From UBA8752 sp036159995 (lineage in GTDB: Bacteria > Bacteroidota > Bacteroidia > Flavobacteriales_D > Sanyastnellaceae): a DNA stretch of 34,737 bases. Positions 1-6,636 of the stretch are shown here, piece after piece. The first letter of the stretch is position 1. Each line of letters starts with the position of its first letter. The stretch is from the NCBI GenBank assembly GCA_036159995.1, contig JAYYEI010000030.1, forward strand, positions 1 to 34,737. The letters run 5' to 3'. The notes under the pieces were generated by a model that was given only the letters and a program-made list of their open reading frames with translations, made no database searches and had not been told where the DNA came from. Position numbers and translations under genes: made by a program.

Positions 1-603
1 AAAAATCCGAGGGCGCTCCTCTCCGTCGAGAAAGACGTCATCACGAAGGCCGATGGGCACCACAGAGGAGGCGGCTTCGATTCTCTCCAGGGCATCGTAG
101 GGCCGAGGCGAAGGCAACCCCTTCAGAAATCCCGGAATCGCGGCGAGGAACACCGTTCGGTGATACTCAGAGTTGAACCAGACCGCATCCGCCAGCAGCG
201 CCGAGGTCAGATTGAGAAAGGCATAATGCCGATCCCATTCCTTGGGAGGGCGCTCCGGGTGATCGGGAAACGTGAGCTGATTCTCGTGGAAATACACCAC
301 CACGGGGATGTGTCTCAACCGGGCCGGCAACGCCGCCCGGAACTGCCCGACATCCATCATGTCCGTCACCAGGAAAGCATCGGGAACCCAATTCGAGCCG
401 ATGTCTTGCATCATGCGGTCCACCAGCGTCAGGGCGCTCGCGTGCATCCGCCACTTCCAATGCCGACCGGGCAAACTCCAGACCCGAACCTCCAATTCCT
501 CTCCATCGGCCTGCGCCGCCATCGGAAGGTGCGCTTGCACGCCTTGCTCCCACAGCGCATGGCTTCCGGAAGAATAGGGGTTGAGGAGGGCAAGACGCTT
601 CAT
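1..603 (-). CDS. Glycosyltransferase of the tRNA-queuosine mannosyltransferase (DUF3524) type, 3' end cut by window edge
   Basis: Reading leftward from the ATG at 603, 201 codons stay open to base 1, so the C-terminal part is outside the window. The visible part is the DUF3524 N-terminal domain. It shows an N-terminal NPYSSGSH motif (residues 8-15), LPGRHWKWRMHASAL near residues 44-58, VVYFHENQLTFP near 100-111, and LLADAVWFNSEYHRTVF near 138-154. Each of these lines up, from memory, with human GTDC1/QTMAN, the enzyme that mannosylates queuosine in tRNA-Asp. The glycosyltransferase-4 donor-binding half is not visible. The start lies 11 bases after the stop of the preceding gene, with a GGAGG just upstream. 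Membership of the DUF3524 family is well supported. A tRNA substrate is inference, because bacterial relatives may glycosylate something else. Confidence 0.8.
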   Translation of the reverse strand, partial: MKRLALLNPYSSGSHALWEQGVQAHLPMAAQADGEELEVRVWSLPGRHWKWRMHASALTLVDRMMQDIGSNWVPDAFLVTDMMDVGQFRAALPARLRHIPVVVYFHENQLTFPDHPERPPKEWDRHYAFLNLTSALLADAVWFNSEYHRTVFLAAIPGFLKGLPSPRPYDALERIEAASSVVPIGLRDDVFLDGEERPRIF

Positions 604-614
604 CCGCCTCCAAG

Positions 615-959
615 TTACCGGCTGGACTTCAGTCGCCGCCACCAACGAAGCAGCCCCTTCGGCTCCGGCTGAAGCGCGGTCGCGAGATCAGGCTGGCCGG
701 CCTCCACCCAGGCCGTGGTCCATAGACTGGCCACGCCATGGATGGAGTTACGCCACCGCCGCTCAACCATCCGCTTCCGCTTGTCCGCATCGACCGAATG
801 CTCGGACAACCAAGACCGGTGGGGACCAAGCCAACCGCGGAGGGGCTCCTCCAAGGCATCCACTGCAGCCCCATTGATGTGACGGTGCACGGCGAATCCC
901 CATGAACCACAGCACAAGGGAAGAAGAACGAGAAAGGAGAGGAGTAGGAGACGGGTCAC
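615..959 (-). CDS. Shrunken zinc-dependent phospholipase C / S1-P1-like protein with apparent internal deletion
   Basis: A 114-residue ORF starts with GTG at 959, and that GTG overlaps the comB stop in a GTGA junction, which suggests coupled translation. Residues 1-22 form a signal peptide ending before WGFAVHRHIN. From memory, the N-terminal 50 residues match Bacteroidota 'zinc dependent phospholipase C' proteins (W-G-F-x-x-H-x-x-I-N, then E-H-x-V-D-x-D-K-R). Residues from about 63 on, MVERRWRNSIHGVASLW followed by TAWVEAGQPDL, match the extreme C-terminus of the same family. Full-length members have roughly 350 residues. The middle part with the remaining zinc ligands (the HYIDID and GHYxGD regions) is missing, without a frameshift. 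It is probably catalytically dead: either a decaying gene or a new mini-protein. An assembly error is also possible. Confidence 0.6.
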   Translation of the reverse strand: MTRLLLLSFLVLLPLCCGSWGFAVHRHINGAAVDALEEPLRGWLGPHRSWLSEHSVDADKRKRMVERRWRNSIHGVASLWTTAWVEAGQPDLATALQPEPKGLLRWWRRLKSSR

Positions 960-1732
960 CCTTCGGCCTCGGCCACCTTCAGGGTCCGGGAGTCGACCAG
1001 GGCGCCTTCGTGCAAAACCGGCACCACGTTGACCGTATTTGGTGTGAGGCAGTACTTGATGTCCTCGCCGAGGTTCAGGTTCCGCAGGCGGCGGCGGTGG
1101 GAAGAAGCCTTCAGGAAGGAGAAGATGTTGCCCCGAACCCCGAGGAACAGATGCTTGGCGGCAATCGTACTGTCCTCGATGCTCTTGTATCGAGCGATGT
1201 CGATGAGCCGGTCCGCGATGGCGCCGGCACAAATCGTGTCCTCGAGGTTGAACTTGTCTTTCCAACCGGAACAGAGCAACAGCACGTGCCCCGGTTGTTG
1301 CATCAGCCAGGTCGAAATCGCGTCGAGGTTGTTGATGCTTCCAATGGCCACTTGGGGCATGTCCTGGGCCATGGCGATGGCCTTGGTCCCATTGGTGGTG
1401 GTCAAGGCGACCGTCTTGCCCACCAACTCATCCGTGAGGTAGGAGCGGGGAGAGTTTCCGAAGTCGAAGCCCTCCACGATCTGTCCGTTGCGCTCGGCCG
1501 CGGCAATGCACCCTTCGGCCTGAAGCGCACGGGCCTCTTCGACCGTCGGGACGGGAATGATGCGGTCCACGCCATTGGCCAAGCCAGCACAGATGGCTGA
1601 CGTCGCCCGGAGCACATCAATCACGACACACGTGTGGAACTCATCCTTATACAGCTCGAACTGCTTCGGAGAGAAGCAGACTTCGACCCGGCGTTCGTGG
1701 CGTTCAACTTTGGACGTGTCCGTGGAGCTCAT
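956..1732 (-). CDS. comB: ComB-family phosphatase (2-phosphosulfolactate phosphatase-like)
   Basis: This 258-residue protein carries the ComB family blocks in order: VVIDVLRATSAI (about 36-47), ERNGQIVEGFDFGNSP (about 80-95), ALTTTNGTKAI (about 108-118) and LLLCSGWKDKFNLEDTICAGA (about 150-170). In methanogens ComB is a Mg2+-dependent enzyme that removes phosphate from 2-phosphosulfolactate on the way to coenzyme M. Many bacteria that make no coenzyme M carry homologues whose substrate is not established, and none of the other coenzyme M genes is visible here. It lies 9 bases downstream of gcvT and its stop overlaps the next start, so the four genes at the left edge are probably one transcript. 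The family call is strong; the reaction in this organism is inference. Confidence 0.88.
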   Translation of the reverse strand: MSSTDTSKVERHERRVEVCFSPKQFELYKDEFHTCVVIDVLRATSAICAGLANGVDRIIPVPTVEEARALQAEGCIAAAERNGQIVEGFDFGNSPRSYLTDELVGKTVALTTTNGTKAIAMAQDMPQVAIGSINNLDAISTWLMQQPGHVLLLCSGWKDKFNLEDTICAGAIADRLIDIARYKSIEDSTIAAKHLFLGVRGNIFSFLKASSHRRRLRNLNLGEDIKYCLTPNTVNVVPVLHEGALVDSRTLKVAEAEG

Positions 1733-1741
1733 GGAGGAGAG

Positions 1742-2830
1742 TCAAAGAAAGGGGAGAGAAACCACTTCGGCTTCAATCTGCTTGTCCCGGATGGCAATCC
1801 ACAGGGTCGACCCTTTCGCCGCAGATGCGGAAGGGACATAGCCCAATCCAATCGCCTCGCCGAGGGAAGGACTCTGGGTTCCACTTGTCACGGTGCCAAT
1901 CGGATCCCCGTTTTCGTGGACGATGGCGTATCCATTCCGGGGAATGCCTCGCCCTTTCATCCGGAAGGCCACAAGGCGCGTCTCGGGTCCAGCCGCTTTC
2001 TGCTCGACGATGGCCTCTTTTCCGATGAAGTCCGTCTTCCAGCCCACAGTCCAACCCAGCCCGGCCTCTACGGGAGTGTGGTCAGCATCGATGTCGTTGC
2101 CGTGCAGGCAGAATCCCTTCTCGAGCCGCAAGGTGTCCCGGGCACCCAAACCACAGGGGACAATGCCCTGCGGCTTCCCGGCTTCCATCAGGATGGACCA
2201 GACCATGGCGGCCTTGTCGGCCGGAACGTACAACTCGAATCCGCGTTCTCCGGTATACCCGGTCGCCCCGATCAGGACGGGAACCCCACAGAGGGAAGCC
2301 TCGCGGTGGTGGTAATACTTGAGCTCCCGTAGATCCAGTCCGACCGCCTGCATGACCGCATCGGAAGCCGGCCCCTGCAGGGCAAGAAGTGCCGTCCGGT
2401 CACTGGCGTCCTCGAAAGAGACATCCGAAGGGAGTGCCGCTTGGAACCGGCGGACTACCGTTTCCCGGTTGGAGGCATTCACCACCAGCAAGAACCGGTC
2501 CTCGAATCCATAGACGAGCAAATCCTCCACGATTCCGCCTTGTTCATTGAGCAGGCAGGTATACAGCGCCCGACCCGGCTCAGCCTTGTCCAAGTCGCCG
2601 GCCAGTTGGTGCTGCAGGAAGTCCTTGGCTCCAACTCCAGAGAACCACAATTCACCCATGTGGCTCACGTCGAACAGGCCGACGGCGGTCCGGACAGCCT
2701 CGTGCTCCTTTCGCAAGCCCGAATACTGGACGGGCATCTCATGGCCCGCGAAGGGGACCATCTTGGCCCCGGCGGCCACATGCAGCGGATGCAAGGGGGT
2801 GCGGGCCAAGTCGACGACAGGGATTTCCAT
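1742..2830 (-). CDS. gcvT: Aminomethyltransferase (glycine cleavage system T protein)
   Basis: This 362-residue protein has the normal length for GcvT. It takes the aminomethyl group from lipoylated H protein, releases ammonia and passes the one-carbon unit to tetrahydrofolate in the cytoplasm. Family signatures include VPFAGHEMPVQY (about 25-36), VGLFDVSHMGE (50-60), LNEQGGIVEDLLVY (94-107, containing the conserved acidic catalytic position), GATGYTGERGFELY (about 187-200), GARDTLRLEKGFCLHGND (about 227-244) and PVEAGLGW. The other glycine cleavage genes (gcvH, gcvP) are not in the window, so the pathway is split across the genome. It is the first gene of the leftmost minus-strand operon. 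A perfect TAnnTTTG box sits four bases before its ATG. Confidence 0.96.
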   Translation of the reverse strand: MEIPVVDLARTPLHPLHVAAGAKMVPFAGHEMPVQYSGLRKEHEAVRTAVGLFDVSHMGELWFSGVGAKDFLQHQLAGDLDKAEPGRALYTCLLNEQGGIVEDLLVYGFEDRFLLVVNASNRETVVRRFQAALPSDVSFEDASDRTALLALQGPASDAVMQAVGLDLRELKYYHHREASLCGVPVLIGATGYTGERGFELYVPADKAAMVWSILMEAGKPQGIVPCGLGARDTLRLEKGFCLHGNDIDADHTPVEAGLGWTVGWKTDFIGKEAIVEQKAAGPETRLVAFRMKGRGIPRNGYAIVHENGDPIGTVTSGTQSPSLGEAIGLGYVPSASAAKGSTLWIAIRDKQIEAEVVSLPFL

Positions 2831-2834
2831 GGAC

Positions 2835-2842
2835 CAAAGGTA
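2835..2842 (-). promoter_or_regulatory. Putative -7 box (TAnnTTTG) directly in front of gcvT
   Basis: On the minus strand this reads TACCTTTG, a perfect match to the Bacteroidota -7 consensus, followed by GTCC and the gcvT ATG. No clear -33 TTTG was found at the usual distance. If it is used, transcription would begin within a base or two of the start codon, giving a leaderless or nearly leaderless mRNA. The same geometry appears at mtaB and at the isoaspartyl peptidase gene. Confidence 0.45.
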
Positions 2843-2920
2843 GGCGGGCTCTTCGCCCCGGAACCGAAGGAATCCTGCGATTTATCCCCCCGTTTGCCCC
2901 CGTCTGACGAAATTGCGTCC

Positions 2921-3226
2921 GTGCAGCGCGACGTGATTCTGGCCGACCGGGCCACCACCTCCATCGAACGGATCGTCCGTCAACTCCAAGGCGCCTCCCT
3001 GATCGGGGCGGAACGGGCCAAGGACGAAATGATTGCCCGCATTCGGAGCCTCGGTTCCAATGCCATGCCGGCCGATGCGCGCAAAGCCAAATTCGACACC
3101 GTTGCCGAGGACATCTGGAGCGTCCTCGCCCACAATCACCGCATCTACTACCTCGTGGAGGAGCGCCGCGTGATCGTGCTGGACGTCATCCTCGACGCGG
3201 AGATCCACTCGGTGGACGCGGATTGA
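2921..3226 (+). CDS. Small RelE/ParE-like toxin-family protein, no antitoxin seen
   Basis: A 101-residue protein is read from a GTG at 2921. A TTG at 2894 is an alternative start, and no in-frame ATG fits. The shape is that of the RelE/ParE fold: an N-terminal helix region (VILADRATTSIERIV), a second helix rich in charge (ERAKDEMIARIRSLG), and a C-terminal strand block HRIYYLVEERRVIVLDVILD, matching the typical 'YRIYYRVEDDRIVILDV' ending of ParE toxins. Those toxins usually sit next to a DNA-binding antitoxin. Here the 90 bases upstream are non-coding and the downstream neighbour is wbqC on the opposite strand, so it would be an orphan. Its last 41 bases overlap the 3' end of wbqC. Toxicity is not shown; the fold call is moderate. 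Confidence 0.5.
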   Translation: MQRDVILADRATTSIERIVRQLQGASLIGAERAKDEMIARIRSLGSNAMPADARKAKFDTVAEDIWSVLAHNHRIYYLVEERRVIVLDVILDAEIHSVDAD

Positions 3227-3803
3227 CCCACCCTCGGGCTTTTGGCCCGCAGTGCAACAAGACATCCAAACAGGACAAGCGGTGATGGGGGATGTCCAAT
3301 CCTCGATCATCCCAGATGTGGGGCCACCGAGCGGTCCCTGCCCCTAAATCGCACCATTCTGTGAGGCGGGCCTCGTGATCGAGCAGATCCCGGGACGCAT
3401 GGGTGCCCTCCTTCGGAACCGGAATGCCCAGCCATCCGGAAGCCCATTCCAGGCTCTCCCGGTTCCATGACCCCAACGTATCCGGCCCGTCAAGGAACAG
3501 CGCTTCCAACTCCGGCGCCATCTCCTCGAAAAAGGGTGCCGAACCGTAGGCTGTGACGACAGCCCGCCACAGTTTGGAAGGGTCCGACCCAGGAGCCAGC
3601 GCGACCTCGTCTTGCGGCCGGGGAAGGCCACCACGGCGCTCCACTGGCATGGTCAGGGTTTGGACCCCGTTGGCCGTCATGAGCACCATGCGGTTCCGGA
3701 AGGACCGCTTCTGGTAATGCTCTCCCACGTCGAGTACCGCGCCATCGGACAGGGCCTCACGCCACCATCCGATGGGCGGAAAGGGGCAGAGGGGCAGAAT
3801 CAC
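3186..3803 (-). CDS. WbqC family protein
   Basis: The WbqC family (PF08889) is common in Bacteroidota and in O-antigen/polysaccharide loci, but its biochemical role is not firmly established. This copy has about 205 residues. Visible family blocks are ILPLCPFPPIGWW at the N-terminus, VGEHYQKRSFRNRMVLMTANG (about 26-46), LTMPVERR, WRAVVTAYGSAPFFEE (about 79-94) and the closing LSCLDVLLHCGPKARGW. The start is set at GTG 3803, ten bases after the lepB stop, because an upstream start would overlap lepB by about 50 bases and add residues with no family match. It is the last gene of the parA-to-wbqC block. Its C-terminus overlaps the convergent small ORF at 2921-3226. Confidence 0.82.
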   Translation of the reverse strand: MILPLCPFPPIGWWREALSDGAVLDVGEHYQKRSFRNRMVLMTANGVQTLTMPVERRGGLPRPQDEVALAPGSDPSKLWRAVVTAYGSAPFFEEMAPELEALFLDGPDTLGSWNRESLEWASGWLGIPVPKEGTHASRDLLDHEARLTEWCDLGAGTARWPHIWDDRGLDIPHHRLSCLDVLLHCGPKARGWVNPRPPSGSPRRG

Positions 3804-3813
3804 GCGGACGGAA

Positions 3814-5400
3814 TCAACGAACCGACTTGAACATACGGTCCCAGCGGATGCCGGACTCCCCATGCTGGGCCTCGTTCATCTTGCTGAACCAGGTGAAGGC
3901 CGCCCGGCCCACCACATGGTCTTCCGGCACGAATCCCCAGTAGCGGCTGTCGGCCGAGCTGTGCCGGTTGTCTCCCATCAGCCAGTAGTAGCCCTGCTGA
4001 AAGGTGTACTGCTCTGCCGGCTGGCCGTCGAGGAAAATCTGGCCATCCCGCTCCACCAAGTCATGGCCTTCATACGCCGTGATGACCCGCTTGTACAACG
4101 CCAGATTCCGAGGCGTCAACTCGATGGTCTCACCTGCGGCGGGCAAGTGAATCGGGCCGTAGTTGTCGAGGTCCCAACTGGCAAAATCAAAGCGGTTGGT
4201 GTTGGGATACATGTCCAGCGTGCCCCGGCGGGAAGTCGGGTCGTAGGGCTCGACGGCCTCCACCAATCCCTGGGTCATGAGCGTCTCGGCCTCGTCTTCA
4301 CGCAGGGCCATGAACACCCGGCCTCCAGGAGCCTGACCCTGAATGTCGATGTCGGTCAGCCCGAATCGCTCCTTGATGACCCGGAGATCAGCATCCCGCT
4401 TGAGCTTGACCATGTAGTTGAACTGCAAGCCGGGAGGAGACTCCACGACGTCACCATTGATGACGAGCTCGCGGTTCACGATGGCAAGATCCTCTCCGGG
4501 GAGGCCCACACACCGCTTCACATAGTGCTCCTTCTTGTCGACCGGCCTCGCCTTGATGCCATGGGTCCGGCTCCATTCGCGACGGGCCATGCCATCGAAC
4601 CGTCTCTTGTCCTGCTCATAGGCGACAGGATCCCCACCGGCGTATCCGATGGCCCGTTGACGGAGAAGGGCGTGATAGTCATGTCCGGCGAGGTAGCTGT
4701 CCACCACCACGGTATCGCCATTCGGGAAATTGAACACCACGGCATCGTAGCGGTCCACCTCACCGAAGCCCGGAAGGCGGGTGTAGGGGATGGTCACCCA
4801 GTCGAGGTAGCTCGACCGCAGGTGTGTCCCGGGAATGGCGTTGTGCACGAATGGCAGCGACAACGGCGTTTCGGGCACCTTAGGACCGTAGCTCATTTTG
4901 CTCACGACCAGATAGTCACCCACCAGCATGCTGTCCTCCATGGACGCCGTGGGAATGGTAAACGCCTCGAACACATAGCCCCGAATCAGGGAGGCCACCA
5001 CCGTGGCCCACAGGATGGCCTCGCTCCATTCGCGGACCATGCCCTTCTTCACGTTCTCCCAATTGCGCGGCCCCACGAAGGCATCCTGCGTCACGAACGC
5101 CAACCAAGGCATCCCCGCCCAAGGCAAGGCACCCATAAACCATTGCTGACCTGTGCCCCGCTTCCCAAAGACAATGCCAGTCTCAACGTGAAGAATAGAA
5201 ATCATGATGAGGTTCGGCCCGGGGAACAACAAGGGAAGAAGCCAATGCTTGGGGCGCTTCAGCATGCCCAACCACATCCAATAATTGAGCACGGGCACCG
5301 CTCCGTGCCATGCGGTGAGACCGGCCCGTTGGAAAAGGCGCGGCAGAGTCACCATGTGCACGAACGGGAGGATGGCGAGAAGAAGGAGCGGCAGGGTCAT
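3814..5400 (-). CDS. lepB: Signal peptidase I (large Bacteroidota form)
   Basis: LepB cuts signal peptides from Sec-exported proteins on the outer face of the inner membrane. The 528 residues are far more than the 324 of E. coli LepB. They start with hydrophobic segments near 1-20, 35-70 and 85-105 before the catalytic domain. The nucleophile is Ser153 in IPTASMEDSM, and the general base Lys295 lies in HYVKRCVGLPGE. The box E motif GDNRHSSADSRYWGFVP covers 476-492. The extra length sits between the Ser and Lys motifs and again at about 325-425, as is usual in this phylum. It lies 27 bases downstream of dapB. With many secreted and T9SS proteins in the window, it is the general processing enzyme for them. 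Confidence 0.95.
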   Translation of the reverse strand: MTLPLLLLAILPFVHMVTLPRLFQRAGLTAWHGAVPVLNYWMWLGMLKRPKHWLLPLLFPGPNLIMISILHVETGIVFGKRGTGQQWFMGALPWAGMPWLAFVTQDAFVGPRNWENVKKGMVREWSEAILWATVVASLIRGYVFEAFTIPTASMEDSMLVGDYLVVSKMSYGPKVPETPLSLPFVHNAIPGTHLRSSYLDWVTIPYTRLPGFGEVDRYDAVVFNFPNGDTVVVDSYLAGHDYHALLRQRAIGYAGGDPVAYEQDKRRFDGMARREWSRTHGIKARPVDKKEHYVKRCVGLPGEDLAIVNRELVINGDVVESPPGLQFNYMVKLKRDADLRVIKERFGLTDIDIQGQAPGGRVFMALREDEAETLMTQGLVEAVEPYDPTSRRGTLDMYPNTNRFDFASWDLDNYGPIHLPAAGETIELTPRNLALYKRVITAYEGHDLVERDGQIFLDGQPAEQYTFQQGYYWLMGDNRHSSADSRYWGFVPEDHVVGRAAFTWFSKMNEAQHGESGIRWDRMFKSVR

Positions 5401-5427
5401 CGAGGGAGGCTAGAGGAAGGCGCAATA

Positions 5428-6111
5428 TCAACCCCAAACGTCGTCCAAGGTGAAAATCTTCGTGAAGGGACCGGGCTGCTCAAGCAACCACTCTGCGGCT
5501 CGGACGGCCCCCAATGCAAAGCCCGTTCTGTCCTTGGCCGAATGCTCGAGGGAAATCCGGTCCACTCCGCTGTCCCAGTCGATGCGGTGCGTGCCGGGAA
5601 CGCCAGGAAGGCGAACGGCGTGAACTGGAATCTCCTCGTGTTGCCCCGCCTTCAAATCACGCGCCAAGGCGAGGGCGGTCCCACTGGGCGCATCCACCTT
5701 TCCGGTATGGTGGGTCTCGGTGATAGAGGGCTCGAAACCGTGGCCCTCCAGCGCTTGTTCCACCTGCCGCATGGCCTTCCGGAACAGGTGGACCCCCACC
5801 GAGAAGTTGGGTGCCCACACCATCGGATGCCCAGCATCCCGCACCGCTTCCTCCACCGCATCGTAGGCATCGAGCCACCCGGTGGTTCCACTCACCAACG
5901 GCAGGCCTCGATCGCGGCAAGCCGCATAAACCGACACAGCGGACTCGGGGAGGGTGAAATCGATGGCAACATCCGCCTCGGGCCAATCGCCTGCGGCCAG
6001 AGCCTCTCGGCCCCAAAGGCCCACCACGGTGTGGCCCCGGTCTTCGGCCGCCGCCTTGACCGCATGGCCCATCCGACCCTTGCCCAGCACGAGAATCTTC
6101 ATCGCCGTCAT
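5428..6111 (-). CDS. dapB: 4-hydroxy-tetrahydrodipicolinate reductase
   Basis: DapB reduces hydroxy-tetrahydrodipicolinate with NAD(P)H in the diaminopimelate/lysine pathway, which feeds peptidoglycan and lysine synthesis. The 227 residues contain the nucleotide-binding GKGRMG (10-15), SGTTGWL (74-80), APNFSVGVHLF (100-110) and the active-site block ETHHTGKVDAPSGTA (132-146), with the catalytic His pair and Lys. The ATG at 6111 overlaps the DUF5683 stop as ATGA and fits coupled translation. An ATG three codons later (6102) gives the more usual MKILVLG start and is equally possible. The order DUF5683-dapB-lepB-wbqC behind parAB is, to my knowledge, a recurring Bacteroidota arrangement. Confidence 0.95.
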   Translation of the reverse strand: MTAMKILVLGKGRMGHAVKAAAEDRGHTVVGLWGREALAAGDWPEADVAIDFTLPESAVSVYAACRDRGLPLVSGTTGWLDAYDAVEEAVRDAGHPMVWAPNFSVGVHLFRKAMRQVEQALEGHGFEPSITETHHTGKVDAPSGTALALARDLKAGQHEEIPVHAVRLPGVPGTHRIDWDSGVDRISLEHSAKDRTGFALGAVRAAEWLLEQPGPFTKIFTLDDVWG

Positions 6112-6626
6112 CGTGTGGTGCGTGAGGATGGTGTGAGCGTGCGCGAGAGGCGCAGGCCGAAGGTCGGCCCGATTCCGGGCTGCCACCCGAGGTCTTCGGA
6201 CACATCGAATCCGAGCAGGTGGGCATCCACATGGGCATCCACCACTTGCGCCCCCCAGATTAGGACGAACGTCAGCACGCTTTGTTCGAGGTTGGTCCGA
6301 TGGAAGTCCCGTGCGGCGAGCACATCCGATGTGCTCAGGCTGGTGACATAGACGGTTTCGGGATCATCATCCGTCAAGGCGACGTATCCATCCCGATATT
6401 CCTTGTAGGTCGCGCCTTCCGTCTGGATGTAGTAGCCACTGGCTCCGAGGGCTCCATAGACGAGGGGCACCTTCCACCACTTGCCGTTGTTCACTTGGCC
6501 CCAACCGGGCAGGACGGCACTGTGCCACGTGGTCCGCTTGATCCGTTCCTTCTCGGCATCATCCTGGGCAAAGAGGGGAGACGCCGCCGCCATCAGAATC
6601 CAGACCGTCAAGAACAGCTCGCGCAT
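6108..6626 (-). CDS. DUF5683 domain membrane protein
   Basis: This protein of 172 residues begins with a signal peptide or anchor (MRELFLTVWILMAAASPLFAQ). The diagnostic DUF5683 block HSAVLPGWGQVNNGKWWKVPLVYGAL follows at about 33-58. A second hydrophobic stretch lies near 128-145 (SVLTFVLIWGAQVVDAHVDAHL). The family is restricted to Bacteroidota and relatives, and I know of no established function. The start is set at ATG 6626, ten bases after the parB stop, rather than an upstream ATG inside parB, because translation from 6626 begins with a clear export signal. Its place between parB and dapB hints at a job in the envelope or cell cycle, but that is only context. Confidence 0.82.
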   Translation of the reverse strand: MRELFLTVWILMAAASPLFAQDDAEKERIKRTTWHSAVLPGWGQVNNGKWWKVPLVYGALGASGYYIQTEGATYKEYRDGYVALTDDDPETVYVTSLSTSDVLAARDFHRTNLEQSVLTFVLIWGAQVVDAHVDAHLLGFDVSEDLGWQPGIGPTFGLRLSRTLTPSSRTTR

Positions 6627-6636
6627 CACCGGAGCA

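Noticed and set aside
629..910. Alternative minus-strand frame with an ATG at 910 in the phospholipase-like region
   Set aside because: The overlapping frame read from GTG 959 has a clear signal peptide and family matches at both ends; this one has neither.
2831..2920. Antitoxin gene upstream of the ParE-like ORF
   Set aside because: The 90-base gap has no reading frame long enough for an antitoxin on either strand, so no toxin-antitoxin pair is called.
3772..6351. An 859-codon plus-strand frame across lepB and dapB
   Set aside because: Its translation is rich in His, Arg, Gly and Pro with no family match, while the minus strand carries intact LepB and DapB with all catalytic residues.
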